In this document: piece after piece, positions 1 to 7,614 of the stretch
Position numbering within the stretch: the stretch's first letter is position 1
Layout: each line of letters begins with the position of its first letter
Assembly (NCBI GenBank): GCA_963837695.1
Contig: CAWINZ010000005.1
Location: forward strand, 372,001 to 436,000
Length of the DNA: 64,000 nucleotides
Direction of reading: 5' to 3'
Source of the DNA: VRUE01 sp963837695
Lineage (GTDB): Bacteria > Actinomycetota > Thermoleophilia > Solirubrobacterales > 70-9
Made by a program: the position numbers and the translations under genes
Notes under the pieces: generated by a model
Databases searched by the model: none
Seen by the model: the letters and a program-made list of their open reading frames with translations, nothing else
Told to the model about the DNA's origin: nothing

Positions 1-956
1 ACCGGGGTGGGGCGGAACGAGCGCCGGTAGGCGGTGGGGGTGGTCGCGGTCGCGCGGCGGAAGTGCTCGCGCAGCGAGGCGGCGGTGCCGAAGCCGGCAC
101 GCCAGGCGACGTCGTCGATCGGCAGGTCGGTCTCCTCGAGCAGGCGCCGTGCCTCCAGCACCCGCTGGGCGAGCAGCCAGCGCAGCGGCGTCGTGCCGGT
201 CTCCTCGCGAAAGCGGCGGGCGAAGGTGCGCGGACTGACTGCGGCGTGGCGGGCCATCGCGGCGACGTCGAGTGGCTCGACGAGGCGCTCGGACGCCCAG
301 CGGCGGGTCGGCTCGAGCGAACCCGACTCCTGCGCCGGGGGGCGCTTGATGAACTGCGCCTGGCCACCCTCGCGGTGCGGGGCGGCGACCATGCGGCGGG
401 CGACGCGCTCGCCGGCGGCGGCGCCGAAGTCGCGGCGGACGACGTGCAGGGCGAGGTCGATGCCGGCGCTGAGCCCGGCCGAGGTCAGCACCGCGTCCTC
501 GTCGACGTAGAGCGCCGCGGGGTCGACCTCGACGGCGGGGAACAGCTCGGCGAGCTGCCGCGCGTGGGCCCAGTGGGTCGTCGCCCGGTGGCCGTCGAGC
601 AGGCCGGCGTAGCCGAGGGCGAAGGCGCCGGTGCAGACCGAGAGCATGCGGGCACCGCCCACCGCTGCCTCGCGCAGCGCCTCGAGCACCGCCTCCGGCG
701 GGCGGTCGAGCAGGGCGAAGTAGCCGGGCACCACGACCGTGCCGGCGCCGACCAGCGCCTCGAGGCCGTGCCGCGGGACGAGCTCGAAGCCGCTGGTGGT
801 GGCGATCGGCGCGCCGTCCGGCGAGCAGCAGGCGACCTCGTAGAACGGGGTCCCGTCGGTGGCCGAGGCGGCGATGAAGACCTGCGTGGCGGCCGTGAGG
901 TCAAAGGCGACGAGGCCGTCGAGGCAGAGCGCGGCGACCCGGTGCGAATTGCTCAT
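1..956 (-). CDS. GlxA-family AraC-type transcriptional regulator (3' end cut by window edge)
   Basis: Cytoplasmic DNA-binding regulator with an N-terminal DJ-1/PfpI-like sensing domain and a C-terminal AraC domain. The translation shows the nucleophile-elbow-like segment VCTGAFALG in the first half. The AraC helix-turn-helix segments lie in the last third (for example RTFARRFREETG, then GFGTAASLREHFRR). The ATG at 956 fits the family start, and the frame is still open at base 1, so only a short C-terminal piece should be missing. It is divergent from the DJ-1/PfpI gene at 1028 across a gap holding an inverted repeat, the usual arrangement of such a regulator with its target. The ligand cannot be read from the sequence. 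Confidence 0.88.
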   Translation of the reverse strand, partial: MSNSHRVAALCLDGLVAFDLTAATQVFIAASATDGTPFYEVACCSPDGAPIATTSGFELVPRHGLEALVGAGTVVVPGYFALLDRPPEAVLEALREAAVGGARMLSVCTGAFALGYAGLLDGHRATTHWAHARQLAELFPAVEVDPAALYVDEDAVLTSAGLSAGIDLALHVVRRDFGAAAGERVARRMVAAPHREGGQAQFIKRPPAQESGSLEPTRRWASERLVEPLDVAAMARHAAVSPRTFARRFREETGTTPLRWLLAQRVLEARRLLEETDLPIDDVAWRAGFGTAASLREHFRRATATTPTAYRRSFRPTP

Positions 957-981
957 GGCAGAAATCTATCGAACATTGGCA

Positions 982-1020
982 ATCCTGCCACTCGACATGG
1001 GCCGCTTCGAGCGGCAGGAT
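982..1020. promoter_or_regulatory. Inverted repeat in divergent promoter region
   Basis: ATCCTGCC at 982-989 is the inverse complement of GGCAGGAT at 1013-1020. The pair sits in the 71-bp gap between the divergent GlxA-type regulator and the DJ-1/PfpI gene and ends just upstream of the latter's start. It is a reasonable operator candidate for the AraC-type regulator (inference). AraC-family sites are often direct repeats, so this needs binding data. Confidence 0.4.
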
Positions 1021-1027
1021 CGGTGCC

Positions 1028-1657
1028 ATGAAGATCGCAATCCTCCTCTTCGAGAAGCTCGCCGCCCAGGACGCCGTCGGCCCCTACGAGGTGTTCCGCT
1101 GCGTCCCCGGGTGGGACATCCAGTTCGTCGGCCTGCGCACCGGCGAGGTCCGCTCCGAAGGCGGGCTCGGCCTGAGCGTCGACCAGACCCTCGACCAGAT
1201 CACCGAGGCGGACCTCGTGCTTGTCCCCGGCGGGCGTGGCAGCGATGCGCTGCTCGAGGACGAGGCCGTGCTCTCCTGGCTGCGTGAGATCGACGCGGTG
1301 ACGAAGTGGACGACCTCCGTCTGCACCGGCGCGCTGCTGCTCGGCGCGGCCGGCCTGCTGGAGGGCAAGCGGGCGACCTCCAACTGGCTCGCCCTCGACG
1401 ATCTGGCCAAGTACGGCGCCGACCCGGTCGGCGGTCGCTGGGTCGAGGACGGCAAGACGATCACCGCCGCCGGCGTCACCGCCGGCATCGACATGGCCCT
1501 GCACCTGGTCGGCCGCGAGGCCGGGCCCGAGGTGGCCCAGGCCGTCCAGCTCGGCATCGAGTACGACCCCGACCCGCCCTTCGACTCCGGCTCCCCGGAG
1601 AAGGCTCCGGCCGAGATCGTCGAGCTGGTCACCTCGTTCAGCCGCGCGGCTACCTGA
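1028..1657 (+). CDS. DJ-1/PfpI family protein
   Basis: Cytoplasmic class-I glutamine-amidotransferase-like protein of 209 residues, a normal length for the family. The nucleophile elbow is TSVCTGA with Cys99, and the strand before it carries the typical VLVPGG at about residues 64-69. Proteins of this subgroup, paired with GlxA-type regulators, include isonitrile hydratase-like and glyoxalase/chaperone-like members; the substrate here is unknown. The ATG at 1028 is preceded by a weak purine-rich stretch. Divergent transcription from the regulator at 956 suggests regulation by that protein. Confidence 0.88.
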   Translation: MKIAILLFEKLAAQDAVGPYEVFRCVPGWDIQFVGLRTGEVRSEGGLGLSVDQTLDQITEADLVLVPGGRGSDALLEDEAVLSWLREIDAVTKWTTSVCTGALLLGAAGLLEGKRATSNWLALDDLAKYGADPVGGRWVEDGKTITAAGVTAGIDMALHLVGREAGPEVAQAVQLGIEYDPDPPFDSGSPEKAPAEIVELVTSFSRAAT

Positions 1658-1806
1658 AACCGGCCCGCGCCCCAGAGTTGGCGTCGAGTCGTCACACAAC
1701 TTTTTGATTCTGCGCGCCACACGCGCGTCCGGGCCACCTAGCCTGGCCGCATGGAACTCCAGACGCTCGACTCACCCCAGGCAACGCCACCGCCGGTCGG
1801 TGCTAT

Positions 1807-1840
1807 CGTACGTACGTATAGTCCACCTAACGTACGTACG
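1807..1840. promoter_or_regulatory. Paired palindromes upstream of Phd/VapC operon
   Basis: Two self-complementary 10-mers built from the same CGTA/ACGT units lie at 1809-1818 and 1831-1840, centred 22 bp apart (two helical turns). They start 22 bp upstream of the antitoxin ATG, and a GGAGG ribosome site follows at 1852-1856. Phd/YefM antitoxins repress their own promoter by binding such repeated palindromes (established for the family), so this is the likely autoregulatory operator. Confidence 0.6.
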
Positions 1841-1861
1841 CTGCACCGATTGGAGGATCCG

Positions 1862-2104
1862 ATGGCGCTCACCGCGTCGAAACTACGCGCCAATGTCTAC
1901 CGACTGCTCGACGAGGTCCTGGAGACCGGCACGCCGCTGGAGATCGAGCGCAACGGCGAGATCCTCGTGATCGCGCCCAGGGAAGAGAAGAAGAAGGGGT
2001 CGAAATTGGACAACCTGCCTCGACGCGAGGGCGCAATCGTCGGCGACCCCGACGAGTTGATCCACATGGACTGGTCCTCGGAGTGGAACCCTGATCCATA
2101 TTGA
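1862..2104 (+). CDS. Type II antitoxin, Phd/YefM family
   Basis: Short antitoxin of 80 residues. The N-terminal Phd/YefM fold is visible in ALTASKLRANVYRLLDEVLETG followed by PLEIERNGEILVIAP, the DNA-binding and dimer part. The acidic, tryptophan-containing C-terminus (MDWSSEWNP) is the expected toxin-binding tail. The ATG at 1862 has a clear GGAGG six bases upstream. The gene overlaps the downstream PIN-domain toxin by 14 nt, so the pair is translationally coupled. It should neutralise the toxin and repress the operon through the palindromes at 1807-1840. Confidence 0.85.
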   Translation: MALTASKLRANVYRLLDEVLETGTPLEIERNGEILVIAPREEKKKGSKLDNLPRREGAIVGDPDELIHMDWSSEWNPDPY

Positions 2105-2468
2105 CACCCATATCGCGCTGTGGCTCTACACGGGCCTGGCGGGAAAGCTCCCCGCCAGGGCTCGCGCGCTGATCGAGGAGCGAGCGCCCGTCCTCTCGCC
2201 AGTCGCGGCTCTCGAGCTGAGGTACCTGCACGAAGTCGGGAGGGCCCGGGATTCCGTACCGGTCATGCTGGGGGCGCTACGACAGGAGATTGGCATGGAG
2301 GTCAGCGATGGCTCGATCGCGGAGCTGGGGCAGGCGGCAGCGGATCTATCCTGGACTCGCGATCCCTTCGACCGGCTGATCTCCGCCCACGCGATCGTCG
2401 CGAACGCTCCTCTCGTCACCGCGGACGAGACCATCCGGGAGCACCTCCCCCTGGCAGTCTGGGACTGA
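2091..2468 (+). CDS. Type II toxin, PIN-domain ribonuclease (VapC-like), CTG start
   Basis: PIN-domain endoribonuclease toxin of about 125 residues. The N-terminus reads (L/M)IHIDTHIALWLY with the first catalytic Asp. A Glu follows in ALELRYL, then DPFDRLI with the third acidic residue, and TADE near the end. These are the conserved acidic residues of PIN domains that bind Mg2+. The only start that restores the full fold is CTG at 2091, inside the antitoxin gene; an ATG-only prediction would begin at 2265 and lose the catalytic N-terminus. The partner is the Phd/YefM antitoxin immediately upstream. Confidence 0.8.
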   Translation: MIHIDTHIALWLYTGLAGKLPARARALIEERAPVLSPVAALELRYLHEVGRARDSVPVMLGALRQEIGMEVSDGSIAELGQAAADLSWTRDPFDRLISAHAIVANAPLVTADETIREHLPLAVWD

Positions 2469-2480
2469 CGAGCGCGTCGG

Positions 2481-4199
2481 CTATCTGAGTCGGAGTCGGC
2501 GTCCGACCCGGCCACCGGGGATCGCGACGAGCAGGTGCGCCTGTGGGCGCTTGCGTACGGCGGTGAGCGCGCGGCCGCGCGGACCGAGGCCGAGGGTGAA
2601 GGTGTGAGCCCCGCCGCCGTTGAGCCGGAAGGCGCGGCGGGCGAGCAGCCGCTTGACCATCCGCGTCCTTGCCACCCGGCGGCGCCCGCGGCGCACCACG
2701 TAGCGCTGCGGGAGCCGGGCACGGACGAGCAGCTGCCCCGGACAGGCGATGCCCACCGGCCATTCGCAGCGCACGCTGATCCGCACCCTGTTGCCGGCAG
2801 ACCTCGTGCGCAGCACGGAGATCGGCACCGGGACGCCGATCGTGCGGCAGCCGAGCAGCTTGTCCGCCCCCGGCCCGATGTTGAGCGCGTAGACGCAGAG
2901 CCGCTGCCTGCCGCTGCCGACGACGGGGAAGCTCGAGTCGAAGCCGTGCGAGGCGCCGGCGCGCGGGAAGAGCGCGAGCAGGTCGGAGCGTTCCTGGCTC
3001 GCGATCGGGCCGAGTTCGTACCCCGAGGCGCCCCCTTCGTCGACCTTGCCGCCCAGGTAGGCGCTGATCGAGAGTGGCGTCTTCGGCGCGTTCGGGTCGA
3101 AGGCCCAGCCGGATATCTGCACCTGGCCGGGGGCCGGAGAGCCGGCGACGTCGAAGCTGCCTCGCGGGCTGTCGCTGGACGACGTACCGCCCCCCGCCGT
3201 CGCGCCTTCGACGTAGTTGTTGTCGATGTTGATCGTCACCCCGCCATAGGTCTCGTTGTGGCCGCCGTTGTACTGGTGGATCCGGTGGCCCACCCAGGCT
3301 CCGGCCGGGACGTAGGGATCCGAGGCGGCCGAGGCGCGCCCGTTCCAGTTGGCGAACCAGAGCTCGTCCGGCTCGAGGTAGGTGCTGCCGTACTTGGCGG
3401 CGAGGTCGGCGATGCCCGAAGCGCCGCTGCTGTAGACACCGGAGACGTAGCCGAGCACGTGCAGGCGCGCGGTCCAGGCGGCGAGGAAGCTCAACGTCGC
3501 GTTGCTTGCGCTCGACGTTCGCGAGTAACTCTCCATGTCGAAATAGATCGGGCTGCCTTCGCCGATCCCGGCGATCCGCGCCTGTGCGACCGCGTCGGTC
3601 GCTGCTTCGGTCCCCTGAGTCGTGGCGGTGAAGGTCGAGCTGCTCAGCTTGGCGCAGGAGCTGCAGCTCGAGGTCGGCGCCTGCAGGCCGACGTAGGTCG
3701 GGATCAGGACCCACCCGGCCACCGTCTGTTCGGCGACCCAGCTCGCGGTCAGGTTCGGCTGCGAACAGCCGCGGTTGGCGCCGCCGATGTAGACGCCGAT
3801 CGCCCGGTAGGGCGAGCCGGCCCAGGCCGACATCGAGCGCCGCGAGGGCGCCGTGCAGGCGTCGAAGCCGAGGCCGGTGTACTGCGAAGCGGCAGAGAGG
3901 TGGGCGGGCCGAACCCGGCTCGCCTCGGCGCCGGCGCGAGCGCGGGCGCCGGGATCGACGAGAATCGCCCGCCGCCGTCCCATCGCGCTAGCCGGACAGT
4001 GCTGCATCGCCCCCGGCCTGCCCAGATAGACGGCCTTGCGGTCAAGACGCACGCACGTACGCGGGTGCTCGGCCAGCCGGTAGACCGGCCAGCCCGCGGG
4101 CACGGCGACCTTCTCACCACGGAAGTGGATCGTCCTGGCGCCGGCGCTCGCAGGCAGAAGCGCCGCGAGCGCGAGCAGGCATAGAGCAACACGCCGCAT
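2481..4199 (-). CDS. Secreted DUF1906 (glycoside-hydrolase-like, Rv2525c-type) protein
   Basis: 572-residue exported protein. A signal peptide is visible at residues 1-21 (two Arg, then a Leu/Ala core ending ASAGA). Residues about 105-330 form the DUF1906 module related to GH25-like TIM barrels: FDACTAPSRRSMSAW near the start, YIGGANRGC, the acidic IYFDMESY strand, and GHRIHQY near the end. The family is linked to cell-envelope metabolism in actinobacteria, but its substrate is not established. The C-terminal 230 residues look like beta-sandwich modules with an Arg-rich end. It is transcribed alone between two convergent or tandem neighbours. Confidence 0.8.
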   Translation of the reverse strand: MRRVALCLLALAALLPASAGARTIHFRGEKVAVPAGWPVYRLAEHPRTCVRLDRKAVYLGRPGAMQHCPASAMGRRRAILVDPGARARAGAEASRVRPAHLSAASQYTGLGFDACTAPSRRSMSAWAGSPYRAIGVYIGGANRGCSQPNLTASWVAEQTVAGWVLIPTYVGLQAPTSSCSSCAKLSSSTFTATTQGTEAATDAVAQARIAGIGEGSPIYFDMESYSRTSSASNATLSFLAAWTARLHVLGYVSGVYSSGASGIADLAAKYGSTYLEPDELWFANWNGRASAASDPYVPAGAWVGHRIHQYNGGHNETYGGVTINIDNNYVEGATAGGGTSSSDSPRGSFDVAGSPAPGQVQISGWAFDPNAPKTPLSISAYLGGKVDEGGASGYELGPIASQERSDLLALFPRAGASHGFDSSFPVVGSGRQRLCVYALNIGPGADKLLGCRTIGVPVPISVLRTRSAGNRVRISVRCEWPVGIACPGQLLVRARLPQRYVVRRGRRRVARTRMVKRLLARRAFRLNGGGAHTFTLGLGPRGRALTAVRKRPQAHLLVAIPGGRVGRRLRLR

Positions 4200-4265
4200 C
4201 TACCTCCCAACAATTCCATCCCCCGAACGTTTCGGCCGATTACGACGCGAGCCGCAAGAGAACGC

Positions 4266-6641
4266 TCAGGCCGGCACGAGGTCGAGCTCGCGCCAGGGGC
4301 CCTCGCCGGCCATCGGCTGGGTGCGGCCCTCCAGCCAGTCGGCCTGGAGGTCGTCGTAGTGAGGGCTGGCGGGATGGCCCGACTGGCCGGTGAACATCTG
4401 CCAGCGCGAGCGGCCGGGGTCCGTCGGGTCGCCGACCATGCGCCAGCTCGGCGCCCAGACGGCTTTGTAGGGGTCGTTGGGGTCGTAGGCGATCTGGCTC
4501 ACGGTCTCCTGGGCGCCGCCGGCACGCAGGCTGCGATTGAGCAGCTTGCGCAGCAGCGGATTGGCCTCGCCCAGCGGATGAGGGAACTCCATCTCGTGGA
4601 CGTGGCCCCAGCGCCAGCCCTCGGGGTCGGGCCCGAAGCGCTCGCCGAGGTCATCGAGGGCGCCGGCCAGCGCCTCCAGCACGAGGCCATCCCAGGAGCG
4701 CCCGATCAGCTCCTCGTCGCCCTCCTCCCAGAGATTCATCAGGTGGGAGTGCCAGCGCCATGGCGAGGTGACGTGCGGGGTGAAGCCGTTGTCGGCGCGG
4801 TCGAGCCAGCGCTCGCAGAGGTCGCGGTCGCCGATCGCGGCGCGGGCGACTTCGCGCGCCAGCCGCAGCAGAAAGGCCTGGTAGATCGTGCCGGCGATCG
4901 TGTCGGGGTCGAGCCGCCCGTCCCAGCTGCGCAGCCGCTCGAGCGCGCTCATCTCTCGCTGCCCGCTCGGGCTCAGCCGGCCCAGCCGCCTCGCTGCCTC
5001 CAGCCCGGGGAGCGAGAGGTTGTCGGACTGCATCGCCTCGAAGCTCTCGATGTCGTGCTCATCGCTTGCCCGCAGCAGTTCCTCGATCCGCCGCGCGCGG
5101 AAACCGTCGAGCCAGTCGCTGGTGATGTGGTGCGGGTAGTCGTCGCCGACGATGCGGTTGTTGGCGGTGACGAGGAAACCGCTCTCGGGGTCGACGACCT
5201 CGGGCAGCTCGTCGTATGGGACAGCGCCCTCCCACTCGAACCCGCCCTCCCAGCCCGGCTTCGGCAGGTCCGGGCAGCCGCCCCTGCGCAGCGGCAGGCG
5301 GCCGATCAGCTTGTAGCCGATCGAGCCGTCGCGGTCGGCCCAGATCAGGTTGGATGCGGGCGAGGTGTGGCCCTCCAGGGTGGCGACCAGGTCGGCGCCG
5401 GAGCGGATCCCGTGCAGATCGAACATCCCCTTGAAGGCGGTCGGCTGGTCGAGCGTGATCCAGCGCAGGGCGAGCGGCTCGGCTTCGTCGGCGCCGAGCG
5501 CCGCGTTGACGAGCGGGCCGTGGTGGGTGATGCGGACGTCGAGCACCTCAGGCGCATCGCGGCCCTTGACGACGATCTCCTCGCGGACGACTTCGAGCGG
5601 CCGCCACTCGTCTTCGAACAGGTAGCTGTCGCCCTCGACCCGCTCGACGAAGAGGTCCTGAACGTCGGCCATCACGTTGGTGAAGGTCCAGCAGACGTCG
5701 TTGTTCTGGCCCATGTAGACGCCGGGCATGCCCGGCAGCGAGGCGCCGCGGACGGTGCGATCACCGAGCGTCAGGCCGACCTGGTACCAGATGCCCGGCA
5801 TGCTCTGCGGCAGGTGGGGATCGCCGGCGATCAGCGGCGACCCGGTCGCGCTCAGCGCGCCGCTCACCGCCCAGTTGTTGGAGCCGCTCGCCTCGGCGGC
5901 CATGCCGATCGATCGACGCACCGCGTCGATCTGCTCGGCGAGGCCGAGGCCGTCGCCCGACCACGGTTCCTGAGTGACGACCGGGTTGCCCGCCGGGTAA
6001 GCGGGGTCGAGCTTCGCCGCCAGCTCGGGTCCCAGCTCGCGGGTCATATCGGCGCGCAGCAGCTCCTTCTCCCAGTTGGTCGAGAGCCCGAAGGCGAGCA
6101 GCTTGCCGAGGCCGAGGATGTCGGCCGGGCGCCAGGGCTCGAACTCGAGCCGCAGCAGCTGCATCTCGAAGGGCAGCGCCTTGGCGCTCGCCGCCGCCGC
6201 GTTGACGCCCTCACAGAAGCGCTCGAGCAGCGCGAGCAGATCCGGGTCGAGGCTCGCCGCCTCGCGCTCCGCGGTGCGCCGCATCCCGAGGGTGCGCATC
6301 AGCCGGTCGACCGGCAGCCCCTCCTCGCCGGCGAACTCGGAGACGCGGCCGGACAGAGCACGGCGGTAGAAGTCCATCTGCCAGAGCCGGTCCTGGCCAT
6401 GGCAGAAGCCCTCGGCGAACCAGAGGTCAGCGGCGCCCCCCGCCTCGACGTGGGGAACCCCCCAGCGGTCGCGCCGCACCCGTACCGACCCCTCCAAGCC
6501 CGGCAGCGAGATCGTCCCCTTCTGCTTCGGCAGCGGCCGTCGGGCCAGCCAGTGCCAGGCGGCAGCCGTCGCGGCGGCGGCCAAAGCAGTACCCGCGGCC
6601 CCAGCCACCAAGCCCGTCCTCATAGCCTTCCCGCCGTTCAT
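4266..6641 (-). CDS. Penicillin acylase family protein (N-terminal nucleophile amidase)
   Basis: Amidohydrolase precursor of 791 residues that self-cleaves into alpha and beta chains. The conserved beta-chain start GSNNWAVSG puts the catalytic Ser at residue 254. Upstream, VPHVEAGGAADLWFAEGFCHGQDRLWQMD is the typical alpha-chain block. An N-terminal hydrophobic stretch (about residues 10-32) indicates a signal anchor, so the enzyme is probably extracytoplasmic. Physiological substrates could be acyl-homoserine lactones, lipopeptides or beta-lactams; nothing here decides. The ATG at 6641 is followed closely by the anchor and fits the expected length. Confidence 0.88.
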   Translation of the reverse strand: MNGGKAMRTGLVAGAAGTALAAAATAAAWHWLARRPLPKQKGTISLPGLEGSVRVRRDRWGVPHVEAGGAADLWFAEGFCHGQDRLWQMDFYRRALSGRVSEFAGEEGLPVDRLMRTLGMRRTAEREAASLDPDLLALLERFCEGVNAAAASAKALPFEMQLLRLEFEPWRPADILGLGKLLAFGLSTNWEKELLRADMTRELGPELAAKLDPAYPAGNPVVTQEPWSGDGLGLAEQIDAVRRSIGMAAEASGSNNWAVSGALSATGSPLIAGDPHLPQSMPGIWYQVGLTLGDRTVRGASLPGMPGVYMGQNNDVCWTFTNVMADVQDLFVERVEGDSYLFEDEWRPLEVVREEIVVKGRDAPEVLDVRITHHGPLVNAALGADEAEPLALRWITLDQPTAFKGMFDLHGIRSGADLVATLEGHTSPASNLIWADRDGSIGYKLIGRLPLRRGGCPDLPKPGWEGGFEWEGAVPYDELPEVVDPESGFLVTANNRIVGDDYPHHITSDWLDGFRARRIEELLRASDEHDIESFEAMQSDNLSLPGLEAARRLGRLSPSGQREMSALERLRSWDGRLDPDTIAGTIYQAFLLRLAREVARAAIGDRDLCERWLDRADNGFTPHVTSPWRWHSHLMNLWEEGDEELIGRSWDGLVLEALAGALDDLGERFGPDPEGWRWGHVHEMEFPHPLGEANPLLRKLLNRSLRAGGAQETVSQIAYDPNDPYKAVWAPSWRMVGDPTDPGRSRWQMFTGQSGHPASPHYDDLQADWLEGRTQPMAGEGPWRELDLVPA

Positions 6642-6673
6642 CCGCTCACCTTACTGGCTGCCTGGCCAGTTTT

Positions 6674-6724
6674 GCTTCCGGTGTGCCTTTTGCCCGCTGG
6701 AGGGGCAAAAGGCACACCGGAAGC
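6674..6724. repeat. Perfect 22-bp intergenic hairpin
   Basis: Arm 6674-6695 is the exact inverse complement of 6703-6724, with a 7-nt loop. It lies 9 bp beyond the stop of the metallo-beta-lactamase gene and upstream of the penicillin acylase gene, both on the minus strand. A T-tract is absent, so it is not a classical intrinsic terminator, but its position fits an mRNA 3'-end hairpin or terminator. Confidence 0.75.
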
Positions 6725-6732
6725 GGGTCGGG

Positions 6733-7506
6733 TCACTCCCAGAGGTCCGCGGGTAGCCGACCTTCGGCCTTGAGCTTCTGCAGGTGGGCCTCCATCACCA
6801 TCGCGGCCGCCGGACGGAGGTTGGACGGGACGTCGGACCAGGCCTCGACCAGGAGCGCCGCCTTCGAGCGCTCGCCGCGCTCCAGGGCGGCGAGCAGGCG
6901 GCGCTCGCGCATCTCGCGGTGCTCGACGTACTCGGCCAGCTTCGCCGTCGGGTCGGTTACCCAGGGGCCGTGGCCGGGACAGATCAGCTCGATCGGCTCG
7001 GCCTGCAGCAACCGCAGCGATTCCATGTAGGCGGCGAGCGAGCCGCCGTCGGGCGGGACGAAGGTCGATCCTTCGCCCAGGACCAGATCGCCGCTGAAGC
7101 AGACCCCGTCCACAGTCAGGAAACAGACATGATCGGCGGCGTGGCCCGGCGTGGCAAGAGTGCGCAAGCCGCCGTACTCCTCCCCCCCAGCTGGCAGGAT
7201 CGCCGCTGGGGCGTCTCCCTCCCATTCCGCAGCGATCGCCAGCGCTGCCGCGCCCGCGGCGTGATCCCCATGGCTGTGGGTGAGCAGGATCTGACCGATT
7301 CCTCCGCGCTCTTTCGCTGCCGCAAAGATCTCCTCTAGGTGACTCAGGTCATCGGGCCCCGGATCGATCACCACACAAGGATCCGACCCGTACAGGTAGG
7401 TGTTGGTCCCAGCCAGCGTCATCGGCCCCGGATTAGGCGCCACAATCCTCAGAACCTCCGCGTGCCCCGGCGCGGAAGTCACGTAACCGGGCTCCACTGA
7501 GAGCAC
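6733..7506 (-). CDS. MBL-fold metallo-hydrolase (LACTB2/glyoxalase II-like)
   Basis: Soluble metallo-beta-lactamase fold hydrolase, 257 residues. The metal motif HSHGDH places His77, His79, Asp81 and His82; a second His lies in TPGHAADH and a third in CPGHGP. The C-terminal helix (EHREMRERRLLAAL) is the LACTB2-like winged-helix extension. The substrate may be a thioester or a nucleic-acid-like ester; uncertain. The start is GTG at 7506 and lies inside the arm of the palindromic element 7499-7614, so the element supplies the first codons. Downstream in the same direction as the WYL regulator gene. Confidence 0.85.
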   Translation of the reverse strand: MLSVEPGYVTSAPGHAEVLRIVAPNPGPMTLAGTNTYLYGSDPCVVIDPGPDDLSHLEEIFAAAKERGGIGQILLTHSHGDHAAGAAALAIAAEWEGDAPAAILPAGGEEYGGLRTLATPGHAADHVCFLTVDGVCFSGDLVLGEGSTFVPPDGGSLAAYMESLRLLQAEPIELICPGHGPWVTDPTAKLAEYVEHREMRERRLLAALERGERSKAALLVEAWSDVPSNLRPAAAMVMEAHLQKLKAEGRLPADLWE

Positions 7507-7614
7507 ATCCGGTAGGCCTGGAACGTCTTGTACTTTTTCGCCGAGAGCATCGGGCGACAGCCCAACCGCAACCCACCGAAAAAGTTAAGTGGAAGGCCTA
7601 CCGGATGTGCTCTC
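7499..7614. repeat. Type A palindromic element, copy 1 (21-bp perfect arms, 74-nt core)
   Basis: Arms 7499-7519 and 7594-7614 are perfect inverse complements (21 bp). The 74-nt core (7520-7593) is shared with the element at 34845-34958: it begins GGAACGTCTTGTACTTTTTC, contains GGGCGACAGCCCAAC and ends CCGAAAAAGTTAAGTGGA. Inside it, ACTTTTTCG pairs with CGAAAAAGT. The arms are unrelated to those of the other copy. One arm overlaps the stop of the WYL gene and the other contains the GTG start of the MBL gene, so the element fills the whole junction. Confidence 0.85.

Noticed and set aside
4359..6773. Very long plus-strand open frame opposite the penicillin acylase gene
   Set aside because: It mirrors the acylase frame, has no recognisable domain and has the Arg/Ala/Gly-rich composition of antisense frames in GC-rich DNA.
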